A DNA stretch of 64,000 nucleotides, taken from contig QCCS01000006.1 in NCBI GenBank assembly GCA_003281185.1, forward strand, positions 1-64,000, read 5' to 3'. The notes under the pieces are model-generated. The model was not told the DNA's origin, ran no database searches, and worked only from the letters and a program-made list of their open reading frames with translations. Source of the stretch: Prochlorococcus sp. AG-347-M15 (GTDB lineage Bacteria > Cyanobacteriota > Cyanobacteriia > PCC-6307 > Cyanobiaceae). Positions 57,461 to 64,000 of this stretch are shown in pieces. The position numbers and the translations under genes were made by a program. Positions within the stretch are counted from its first letter, which is position 1. Each line of letters opens with the position of its first letter.

Positions 57461-57979
57461 ATGTTTAAAAAATTTCTTTTAACTTCTTTTTTACTTTTAA
57501 GTTCCTTCATAACTATATATCCTTCAAAAAAAGAAAATACTAATTTAATTGATTATTGTTATTCCCTCGAAAAGATACTTTCTAGAAATGCAGTAGAAAA
57601 AAGCAAAAAAGTATCAGGAAAATATAAGAATTTTGCAAATGATATAACTTTATTTGGTATAAATAAAACTAAAGGATCCTTAGTTAGTAAGATAGTTGAT
57701 CAATATAAAAATTCTAAGAATTCATTTATTATAACTTCTGTACCTAATCAAATGTATTGTTTGGCAGGATATTGGGTTGAAAAGGTAAATCCAGGAACAT
57801 TTCAATCTATTTTTTATGACAAAAGCAAACAAAAAATAAATCAATATAAGAATATTAAAAAAGAAGCTGATGAATTTATTAAAGATATTGATTCCGAATA
57901 TAAATCCATACAAAAAAAAATTAATGATATTAATTTACAATATAAATCTATACAAAAAAATATTAATGATTTATTTTAA
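57461..57979 (+). CDS. secreted hypothetical protein with C-terminal coiled coil
   Basis: About 172 residues from the ATG at 57461, preferred because FKKFLLTSFLLLSSFITIYP is a good signal peptide. The mature part is lysine- and asparagine-rich, with a Cys in DYCYSLEK and another in NQMYCLAGYWVEKVNPG. The last ~40 residues repeat YKSIQKKINDIN and YKSIQKNINDLF, a coiled coil. Function unknown. Confidence 0.65.
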   Translation: MFKKFLLTSFLLLSSFITIYPSKKENTNLIDYCYSLEKILSRNAVEKSKKVSGKYKNFANDITLFGINKTKGSLVSKIVDQYKNSKNSFIITSVPNQMYCLAGYWVEKVNPGTFQSIFYDKSKQKINQYKNIKKEADEFIKDIDSEYKSIQKKINDINLQYKSIQKNINDLF

Positions 57980-58387
57980 AAAGTTTAAATCCTTTTATTA
58001 GAAGTAATACCTTATATATTTTAGTTTAAGACTGTTTGTGAATTTTATCTGTCTTAAGGCATAAATCATATTTTTTTAATTTGAAACTTTGCTAAATAAA
58101 TTAAAAAAAAACTGTTTTGATTTATTTACACCCACGAATAGTTTTTTATCATGTAATCATGAAATATCACTTCACATATTCTGATGCAAAGCAGTGGTCA
58201 TGTAAGTGCAATTATTTAATTTATGAATAATTTCATAATTCATTTATAAACAATTTTGAATTTAAACTAACTAATTTGAAAGAAAATTTTCTAAATAATT
58301 AATATCTGATTCAAATAAAAATAATACTATACATTGAAATTAGAATTTTAAAAAGAAATTCGCAGATAATATTTGCTCGACTTTAAT
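57980..58387. other. gene-free stretch
   Basis: About 400 bp, AT-rich, with no gene or structure that I can support. Confidence 0.5.
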
Positions 58388-58555
58388 ATGTATAAAGATT
58401 TATTCAATTTTATGAACATCTATTTATTCTGGATTTCATTTTTAGCTCTATGGGCAATTGTCCCACTTATGATAATTAAGGGTAGAGCTGACGAATCAAC
58501 TAAAATTAAAACTTCTCCCGAAGTTAAATCTAAGAAAAAAGGGTGGTTTAAATAG
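58388..58555 (+). CDS. small single-pass membrane protein
   Basis: A 55-residue protein from the ATG at 58388: YKDLFNFMNIYLFWISFLAL then WAIVPLMIIKGRADES and a lysine-rich tail. One helix. Not recognised. Confidence 0.55.
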   Translation: MYKDLFNFMNIYLFWISFLALWAIVPLMIIKGRADESTKIKTSPEVKSKKKGWFK

Positions 58556-58688
58556 ATTTCCAATTTACTTTAATTAGAATCTCTTGAAAGGTATATTTAT
58601 AGTATCTTTTCATAAATAAAAATATTGTTCTAATTTTTAATAACTTGAAATTTTGAATTAGAAAGTCGTATGCCCTTTGTTATTACTA

Positions 58689-59273
58689 ATGCTAAATAGG
58701 AAAAAAAAATATCTTTTTTTGGTTGTTCTCGGCGGAAGAACAAAAATGGCTAATGTAGAGTTACATGATGTTAGATGGGTCGTGGGAACAAGTATTGAGG
58801 ATACATATGATGCACTAAGAAGAGATTGGTTTGGAGACTTTGAAGGATTACATATTGATAGTTATAAAAAAATAAATTATGTGGATGGGCATAAGATAAC
58901 TCTAAAAAATATTGAAAATAAAACATTAAAAAATAATAAATTACTCAATGCTAAGCAAACTCAAAAGAATTTATGGTTTGTAAATATTGGAGGTTATGAA
59001 CCAACTTCTATGCAAGAAAAACATGAATTTGGATTGATTGTAGCTTCAACTAAATTAGAGGCAAAAAATTTAGCAAAATCTAAATGGCTTATTGGATTTA
59101 AAAAAAAGCATAAAGATGATATTGCTTCAATAAATTCATTTGTTAGTTGTGAGGATTGTAAACTTATAAAAAAAATAGGTAATTGGGAAATAGAATTAAA
59201 ATTAGAAAATAATTTAGTCGAAGAAAATAATTATCCTGATTGGTATGGTTTTAGAAGAATAGATAGAATTTAA
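58689..59273 (+). CDS. DUF1543 family protein
   Basis: A 194-residue protein from the ATG at 58689. YLFLVVLGGRTKMANVELHD, then VRWVVGTSIEDTYDALRRDW, then GLHIDSYKKI and YVDGHKI form the DUF1543 domain. A second half repeats the layout with NIGGYEPTSMQEKHEF. Function unknown. A short upstream ORF overlaps the start but looks accidental. Confidence 0.85.
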   Translation: MLNRKKKYLFLVVLGGRTKMANVELHDVRWVVGTSIEDTYDALRRDWFGDFEGLHIDSYKKINYVDGHKITLKNIENKTLKNNKLLNAKQTQKNLWFVNIGGYEPTSMQEKHEFGLIVASTKLEAKNLAKSKWLIGFKKKHKDDIASINSFVSCEDCKLIKKIGNWEIELKLENNLVEENNYPDWYGFRRIDRI

Positions 59274-59355
59274 AAAAAATCTAGATAATATAAATTTATA
59301 AGAAATTTTTTTTAATATTTTATATATTCTTTAACCAAATTATTCAAAGAAAAGA

Positions 59356-60675
59356 TTATAGAGTACTTGATTTTCTCAAGAAATAAATTCCCCCTCCCAT
59401 TGAAATTAAGACAGGTAACCATGCTGCAAAAATAGGATTTAATAAACCTTTTACTCCAAATGAACTAAATACGAATGACATTACGTAATAAATTAAAATA
59501 AGAATCACGCTTAATCCAAATCCCTGACTTTTAGAAGATCTTAAATTAGATTTTGAACCCAAGCTACTTCCAATTAAGCCAAATACTAAACATGCACACG
59601 GTAAAGTGAATTTTTCTTGAATGCGTACTTGAATTCTTCTAATTTCTTTTAGATTAGCAGTTTTTTTATATATTTTTTCTGCTTGTAAGGCCTGCTGCAA
59701 AGTCATTTCGGTGGCATCTTTAGGCACTTTTGCTAATTCTAAGGGCCCCTCCACAAAAGGATATGTATACTCTTTGAATCCAATATTTGTGGTTTGTCCG
59801 CTCGGAGAAATTGATACAACATTACCTTCAGAAAATATCCAAGAAGAATTTCTTTTGTCAAATCTTGCTGAGCTCGCTTTTAAGATTTGTTGAAAATCTT
59901 CTCTAGAAAAATCCAATAAAGTAACGTCTTTCATCATATTGTTTTCATACCAAGAAGCATAGAATATATGAGTTAGGTAAGTATTTATTTTTGTTGGTTT
60001 TTTAGTTGATGAATTTATCCTTGAGCCATATCTAGAAAACATAATATTGTCTTTGCCTGTTTCCCCACTAAAAGAACTTCCTATTCCTGATCTTAATGTT
60101 TTTTCAGCTAACTTATTACTTGCTGGAACTAAATTATCATTAAAGTAAAAAGTTAATCCTGTCATAAATATTGAAAGAGCAATGGCTGGAGAAATAATCC
60201 GTGAAGTTTTTATACCCAAAGATTTCAAGGCTAATAATTCAGAATTGCTTGATAATTTTCCATAGGCTAATAATGTAGAAAGCAAAACTGCCATTGGGAA
60301 TGATAAAACTAAAAAGCTGGGTAAACTAAAAAAGAGAACTTTTAAAGCTAAAAATAGAGGTAAACCAAATTCAACTATTTTTCTTATTAGATCGAACATT
60401 ACCCCAACAGATAATGAAATAACAGTAAAAGCAGAAATAGCAAATACCATAGGAGGTATTATTTGCCCTAATAACCATCTATCAATTAATGGTATTGAAT
60501 ACCAAGGGATAAGGACTTTATTTATAATTTTTCTTAAATTTGATTGATTTGAGAGTTTCAAAAGGGATGTATTTATTTTTTTTTTTGCATTATAAAATAT
60601 CAATGATTTAGAGACCAATAAAAAATTAGTAAATAATTTATTCATTAATCTAGACAATAAATCAAAAAATTTCAT
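59356..60675 (-). CDS. LptF/LptG-type permease (YjgP/YjgQ family)
   Basis: A 439-residue inner-membrane protein. Three hydrophobic segments near residues 75-160 and three near 350-435 flank a soluble domain of about 190 residues, the LptF/G layout. These permeases form the LptB2FG transporter that lifts lipopolysaccharide toward the outer membrane. Cyanobacteria commonly have a single gene of this type. An N-terminal extension of about 60 residues precedes the first membrane helix. Confidence 0.88.
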   Translation of the reverse strand: MKFFDLLSRLMNKLFTNFLLVSKSLIFYNAKKKINTSLLKLSNQSNLRKIINKVLIPWYSIPLIDRWLLGQIIPPMVFAISAFTVISLSVGVMFDLIRKIVEFGLPLFLALKVLFFSLPSFLVLSFPMAVLLSTLLAYGKLSSNSELLALKSLGIKTSRIISPAIALSIFMTGLTFYFNDNLVPASNKLAEKTLRSGIGSSFSGETGKDNIMFSRYGSRINSSTKKPTKINTYLTHIFYASWYENNMMKDVTLLDFSREDFQQILKASSARFDKRNSSWIFSEGNVVSISPSGQTTNIGFKEYTYPFVEGPLELAKVPKDATEMTLQQALQAEKIYKKTANLKEIRRIQVRIQEKFTLPCACLVFGLIGSSLGSKSNLRSSKSQGFGLSVILILIYYVMSFVFSSFGVKGLLNPIFAAWLPVLISMGGGIYFLRKSSTL

Positions 60676-60726
60676 TTGTACTTGCAGTAATACAAAAAAT
60701 TTGATTTTCTTAGAAAAAAGAAATTA

Positions 60727-60846
60727 ATGAAAAATAAAATTTTACTTAACGAATGTAAGTGCTTGCACTGTCAACAGAAATTAGAACAGATTAATAATTC
60801 AAGATTATATTGGGAGAAACTGATTTCAAAAAAAAATTTTTTTTAG
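60727..60846 (+). CDS. possible small Cys protein
   Basis: A 39-residue ORF: KNKILLNECKCLHCQQKLEQ then INNSRLYWEKLISKKNFF. CKCLHC might bind a metal. Weak support. Confidence 0.35.
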   Translation: MKNKILLNECKCLHCQQKLEQINNSRLYWEKLISKKNFF

Positions 60847-60881
60847 TAAAACTTCTTTTAAAGTTTTGACAATAAGATTAT

Positions 60882-60983
60882 TTATCTAGCTTTATTATTA
60901 TTTTTGTAAATCTTGTTTTCTAAATTAAAAAGCCAAATAATAGTAAAAATACAAAGAGGGATAAGAAAAAAATCTAAAGACAT
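60882..60983 (-). CDS. tiny membrane protein
   Basis: A 33-residue protein, ATG at 60983: SLDFFLIPLCIFTIIWLFNL then ENKIYKNNNKAR. One helix and a basic tail. Confidence 0.45.
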   Translation of the reverse strand: MSLDFFLIPLCIFTIIWLFNLENKIYKNNNKAR

Positions 60984-61120
60984 TATTTAATCTAAACTAT
61001 TTTCTTATTAGCATTAAATTAAATTTTTGACTTTTTTAGTTAATACCTGGTTTTTTAATTAATCATAGGCAAATATTATTTCATCATTTATAGCTTTAAT
61101 TACTTTACAAAATTAAAAAG

Positions 61121-61148
61121 AGCTTGCTCGTATCCCTGCGGCAAGCTC
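61121..61148 (+). other. hairpin with GTATCCCTGC loop
   Basis: GAGCTTGC, loop TCGTATCCCTGCG, GCAAGCTC, followed by TCATGACGAC. The loop and trailing CATGAC match the hairpin at 43670. No T-run. The 452-bp gap 60984-61436 holds this and the hli promoter, nothing else I can support. Confidence 0.5.
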
Positions 61149-61388
61149 TCATGACGACTGATTTAAATACAGAATTCTGATGTCAACCAGCTAAGCACTT
61201 CCTAAATGCCTTTTCATATTAATGGGTAAAATTACTTACTGTGAGTATAAATGCTTATTTTGTTTAAGTATCTAATAATAATGTCAAATTTATTTGGACA
61301 ATAAATTTCACTAGAAACAAGAATTTCAATAAAAAACAAAAGATAAATTTAGCAATAAAGGTTTATAAATTCATTTTTGATGTTATTT

Positions 61389-61429
61389 ACACAAGTTAAT
61401 ATTTGTGTTACATTAGTTAACAATTCAAT
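61389..61429 (+). promoter_or_regulatory. HLR1-like element before hli
   Basis: GTTACATTAGTTAACAAT (61407-61424) fits two (G/T)TTACA(A/T)(A/T) half-sites two bases apart, the second with one mismatch: the HLR1 site bound by RpaB at high-light genes. An inverted repeat ACACAA/TTGTGT (61389-61394 and 61403-61408) overlaps it. A shared form lies upstream of the hli pair at 62.44 kb. Confidence 0.55.
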
Positions 61430-61436
61430 TTCTTAA

Positions 61437-61643
61437 ATGACAAAATCAGACGTTACTACAGAATCAGGTGGTAGACAAAATATGTTTCCATCAGAAACTA
61501 GACCATACATAGATGAATCTGTTTCTTACGATGGTTACCCTCAAAATGCCGAAAAAGTTAATGGAAGATGGGCTATGGTTGGTTTCGTTGCTCTATTAGG
61601 TGCATACGTAACAACTGGGCAAATAATACCGGGAATATTTTAA
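61437..61643 (+). CDS. high-light-inducible protein
   Basis: A 68-residue Hli. After ~38 hydrophilic residues (SGGRQNMFPSETRPYIDESV) comes AEKVNGRWAMVGFVALLGAY then VTTGQIIPGIF with the chlorophyll-binding E-x-x-NGR-x-AM-x-G motif. A thylakoid photoprotection protein. An HLR1-like element lies just upstream. Confidence 0.95.
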   Translation: MTKSDVTTESGGRQNMFPSETRPYIDESVSYDGYPQNAEKVNGRWAMVGFVALLGAYVTTGQIIPGIF

Positions 61644-61740
61644 TAACTCTCTCTTTTTAATTTCCCAAATTCTTATTTTTCAGTTTTAAATTTTTACCTA
61701 AATATAATCTTTCAAATTTTAATTCTACAAATATTTTATA

Positions 61741-61869
61741 TTAAATTAATTGAGAGTAAAAGAAAAACCAAATGAATGCTATTGCATTCAAACCAAATAT
61801 TATTCCAAAGAATATATAGGCGAACTTTTTCCCAATAAAGGGAGTTTCAGGTTCAAGCTTTACTCTCAT
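61741..61869 (-). CDS. small single-pass membrane protein
   Basis: A 42-residue protein, ATG at 61869: RVKLEPETPFIGKKFAYIFF then GIIFGLNAIAFIWFFFYSQL. One long helix. Not recognised; plausible from composition. The 61870-62150 stretch upstream has no gene. Confidence 0.5.
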   Translation of the reverse strand: MRVKLEPETPFIGKKFAYIFFGIIFGLNAIAFIWFFFYSQLI

Positions 61870-62150
61870 TTAATTGTTTAATTAATTAAGTGAATATAGC
61901 ACTGTCCATAGATTTAACATAGATTATTTTTGCTATTTTCACTAAATTTTTTGTTATGTTATGAGACATTAGTAAATTCCAAATATTGAGGCTAATTAAT
62001 TTATGTTTTATATAATTAAATTTATTTGAAAATTACTTTTTTGGGTAAAGTTTAAACTTGATTTTTACTTATATTCTATAAATTAGATTTATAATCAATA
62101 AATAGTATTTATAAACTCAATAAAATATATATGAAATTTTAATTCAAAAA

Positions 62151-62174
62151 AAAGCCGAATTTTAATTCGGCTTT
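62151..62174. terminator. intrinsic terminator of the hli pair
   Basis: AAAGCCGAAT (62151-62160), loop TTTA, ATTCGGCTTT (62165-62174), with eight A to its left, which read as T on the minus strand. Confidence 0.9.
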
Positions 62175-62195
62175 ATGAAAATATTGAAAAAGTCG

Positions 62196-62336
62196 TTAAA
62201 TGTAACCAGGTATGATTTGACCTGTAGTTAAGTATGCTCCTATTAGTGCTATGAAACCTATCATGGCAAATCTGCCATTTAGTTTTTCAGCAACTATTTT
62301 TTCTTTCTCAATTACTTTGGTTTCTGATTTTGTCAT
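62196..62336 (-). CDS. high-light-inducible protein
   Basis: A 46-residue Hli from the ATG at 62336: TKSETKVIEKEKIVAEKLNG then RFAMIGFIALIGAYLTTGQI and IPGYI. The start shares one base with the preceding hli stop (TAATG), so the two are coupled. The MTKS start resembles that of the gene at 61437. Confidence 0.94.
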   Translation of the reverse strand: MTKSETKVIEKEKIVAEKLNGRFAMIGFIALIGAYLTTGQIIPGYI

Positions 62337-62443
62337 TAGAACCAACCAGGAATAATTTGACCGGTTGTTACATATGCACCAATTGCAGCTACGAAACCTA
62401 ACATTGCTGCCCAACCATTAAAACGTTCTGCTTCTGGAGTCAT
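62336..62443 (-). CDS. high-light-inducible protein, short
   Basis: A 35-residue Hli, ATG at 62443: TPEAERFNGWAAMLGFVAAI then GAYVTTGQIIPGWF. The conserved Arg of NGR is Trp here (FNGWAAM), as in several short Hli of this genus. First gene of the pair. Confidence 0.93.
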   Translation of the reverse strand: MTPEAERFNGWAAMLGFVAAIGAYVTTGQIIPGWF

Positions 62444-62451
62444 TTTTTTAA

Positions 62452-62476
62452 AATAATAATTGTTAACTAATATAAC
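62452..62476 (-). promoter_or_regulatory. HLR1-like element before the hli pair
   Basis: Minus strand ATGTTATATTAGTTAACAAT, against GTGTTACATTAGTTAACAAT at 61405-61424. Same position relative to the start codon (about 10 bp upstream). Likely RpaB-controlled. Confidence 0.5.
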
Positions 62477-62685
62477 ATAATTATTTATTTTTGTAAAGAA
62501 AATTGAAAAAAATCACTAAATTATGGCTGAAAATGGAGTATTTGATACAAAAGTGTATCGTAATATACCCTAAAAAATTAACTCTATTTTTGATTTTTTT
62601 ATTTGAAACAAAAAATTTAGGACTGGAGATTTTTCTTTTTGTGTAAAATCCTCATTTAGAATTAATTTAAATTAATATGCATATA

Positions 62686-62722
62686 AGAGTTAGCTAGTAG
62701 GGATACAGGCTGACTCTTTTTA
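62686..62722 (+). terminator. intrinsic terminator with AGGGATAC loop
   Basis: AGAGTTAGC (62686-62694), 14-base loop TAGTAGGGATACAG, GCTGACTCT (62709-62717), then TTTT. On the plus strand nothing obvious precedes it within the 352-bp gap 62444-62795, so a short RNA may end here. Its loop is the complement of the GTATCCCT loops elsewhere. Confidence 0.65.
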
Positions 62723-62795
62723 GTTTCATTTTAAGAAATTGGTAGTTTTAAAAACTCGAAAATTTGCTATTAATAATTTAGAAACATAGTATCTA

Positions 62796-62960
62796 ATGTC
62801 ATTAACCACATACTTCATGCATTTGATTTTTGCAAAATATCATCCTCTTCTTAGTTCAGATTCAGTTCTTATTTTTATACCTATTCTTACAATCTCAATA
62901 TTAATTTTTAGCTTTAAAATTATTTTTTTGAATACTCCAAAATTGAGAAAAGTTAAATAA
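62796..62960 (+). CDS. small membrane protein
   Basis: A 54-residue protein: SLTTYFMHLIFAKYHPLLSS then DSVLIFIPILTISILIFSFK and a basic end. One long hydrophobic helix. Lies 48 bp before the methyltransferase gene. Confidence 0.5.
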   Translation: MSLTTYFMHLIFAKYHPLLSSDSVLIFIPILTISILIFSFKIIFLNTPKLRKVK

Positions 62961-63008
62961 AAAAAGGCCATAAAAATATTTTTTCCGCATTTTGCAATTC
63001 TGTTTATT

Positions 63009-63629
63009 TTGGACAATAGACTTTTTTTTCCTGCTACTCAAAGAAATAGATTATGTATTGGAGATTTACTATCCAAAATCATAAATAAAAATGGTTCAAT
63101 TTTGGAAATTGGAAGTGGCAGTGGTCAGCATGGAGTGGTCTTTCAAAAACGCTTTCCTAAAATAATCTGGCAAACAAGTGATCCAGAGATTGTGCATAGA
63201 CAAAGTATAACTTCTTGGATTGAGTATGAGAACTTAAGTGAGAAAATGCCCCAACCACTTGTGATTGATGTAGAAAAAATCCCGTGGAAAATCCCATTAA
63301 AAATATTACATTCTTTGCAAGGTATTGTTTCTATAAATATGATTCATATCGCAGAATGGTCATGTACCTTAGCACTCTTTAGGGAGTCAGGGAAAATACT
63401 TAATAAGGGACAATTTTTGTTTTTGTATGGGCCATTTAAAATTGGGAACAAGCATACCAGTCAAAGTAATTATTTGTTTGATGATTCATTAAAATTGCAA
63501 AATGAACTTTGGGGAATAAGAGATATTGAGAAAGTAAGTGATGAAGGAAAAAAAAATGGTTTTTTTCAGGAAAATATTATTAGTATGCCTGCAAACAATT
63601 TCTCAATAATTTACAGAAAAATTTATTAA
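63009..63629 (+). CDS. DUF938 family SAM-dependent methyltransferase-like protein
   Basis: A 206-residue protein starting at TTG: DNRLFFPATQRNRLCIGDLL, then SILEIGSGSGQHGVVFQKRF with the SAM-binding glycine loop near residues 33-40, and WQTSDPEI. INMIHIAEWSCTLALF in the middle and NEFLFLYGPF-like KGQFLFLYGPFKI match DUF938. Substrate unknown. Confidence 0.85.
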   Translation: MDNRLFFPATQRNRLCIGDLLSKIINKNGSILEIGSGSGQHGVVFQKRFPKIIWQTSDPEIVHRQSITSWIEYENLSEKMPQPLVIDVEKIPWKIPLKILHSLQGIVSINMIHIAEWSCTLALFRESGKILNKGQFLFLYGPFKIGNKHTSQSNYLFDDSLKLQNELWGIRDIEKVSDEGKKNGFFQENIISMPANNFSIIYRKIY

Positions 63630-63679
63630 TTAACTCAATTTGAATATCTTTACCTTATAAAATAGTATCTATTTTTTGA

Positions 63680-63841
63680 TCAACCTGAAAGTTTTCTACT
63701 CCATTCTTTATGCTTCTCATCTAAATCTGAAACTTTTTCACCTAAACTCAATTGTCTTTCTAATAATTCCACTTTTGTAAGAGTTATTTTCTCTGAATAA
63801 AATTTAATAGGCTGTTGGCCATGCATGTTGTCACCGCTCAT
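63680..63841 (-). CDS. small conserved hypothetical protein
   Basis: A 53-residue charged helical protein, ATG at 63841: SGDNMHGQQPIKFYSEKITL then TKVELLERQLSLGEKVSDLD and KHKEWSRKLSG. Not recognised; composition and uninterrupted frame support it. To its right only 160 bp remain in the window. Confidence 0.55.
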   Translation of the reverse strand: MSGDNMHGQQPIKFYSEKITLTKVELLERQLSLGEKVSDLDEKHKEWSRKLSG

Positions 63842-64000
63842 AAAAACATAAAATTCTTATTATCTTTAAGATGAAATCTTGGGTTTATCTCATTCTTTTA
63901 TATTCTTTTCGGATTTGCGTAAATTAATGTGATAAAGAATTTACATTTATTCTGTTTTTAATCCTCTTTTAATGTAAGAAGATTGCCAGATATATCTCCC

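Noticed and set aside
42699..58000. tRNA genes or tRNA fragments as island attachment sites
   Set aside because: I looked for T-arm-like GGTTCAA/GTTCGA stretches and cloverleaf pairing; candidates such as TTCGAACC near 45345 do not extend to a tRNA.
62523..62573. 16-codon plus-strand ORF (MAENGVFDTKVYRNIP)
   Set aside because: No ribosome-binding site, and only position links it to the terminator at 62686.
63958..64000. 13-codon minus-strand frame (..GDISGNLLTLKED) reaching the right edge
   Set aside because: It may be the C-terminus of a gene outside the window, but the visible part is too short to support.

Overview
The window is very AT-rich, densely coding at its left and sparse and fragmented at its right. 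Gene content and order point to a marine picocyanobacterium of the genus Prochlorococcus, most likely a high-light clade. The supporting genes are the split ATP synthase loci with a b' subunit, ycf65/PSRP-3, PII, ccsB/ccdA, several 35-68 residue high-light-inducible proteins (Hli), and the bioF-bioK-bioC-bioD-bioA biotin cluster. I found no tRNA, rRNA, CRISPR array, transposase or integrase gene.

Positions 1-40.7 kb are conserved backbone. In order they carry: an rsmG fragment at the left edge; a DnaJ-domain protein and a DUF3143 protein; the five-gene biotin cluster on the minus strand; a Ski2-like helicase; fumC and purB; a TlyA-type methyltransferase; glnB with an upstream 81-residue gene and an NtcA-type promoter; queF; the cytochrome c maturation pair ccsB and ccdA; ftsW; the ATP synthase operon atp1-atpB-atpE-atpF2-atpF-atpH-atpA-atpG; a ferredoxin; a DUF3326 protein; nadE-nadD with a GTPase and a CNNM/CBS protein; pepP; ycf65; the second ATP synthase locus atpD-atpC; groES-groEL; secG; gpmI; pyrR; an Hsp70-like protein; rpoZ; DUF1818 and DUF2811 proteins; and an EVE-domain gene.

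Positions 41.1-58 kb are an accessory island. Its left end is the most interesting part. The 5' end of the EVE gene, together with an adjacent imperfect palindrome, recurs in degraded form twice more at 42.9 and 45.5 kb. The segments between the copies are each bounded by their own matched pair of 11-bp tandem repeats. This looks like serial integration of small elements at one attachment site. The first segment (about 1.7 kb) carries an McrB-N/NucS-like nuclease gene and a cupin gene. The rest of the island holds many microproteins, most under 60 residues, several in paralogous families, with repeated leaders and repeated terminator-like modules. Two DUF4278-type microgenes share a near-identical promoter and a leader that can form a pseudoknot, with one compensatory base-pair change between copies. 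Larger cargo genes encode an acetyltransferase, a 2OG-Fe(II) oxygenase-like protein, a LOG-family protein and a cupin.

Positions 58-64 kb return toward backbone: a DUF1543 protein, an LptF/LptG-type permease, three hli genes with HLR1-like promoter elements, a DUF938 methyltransferase and several small membrane proteins. All functional statements rest on reading motifs and recalled family knowledge; no database search was run.
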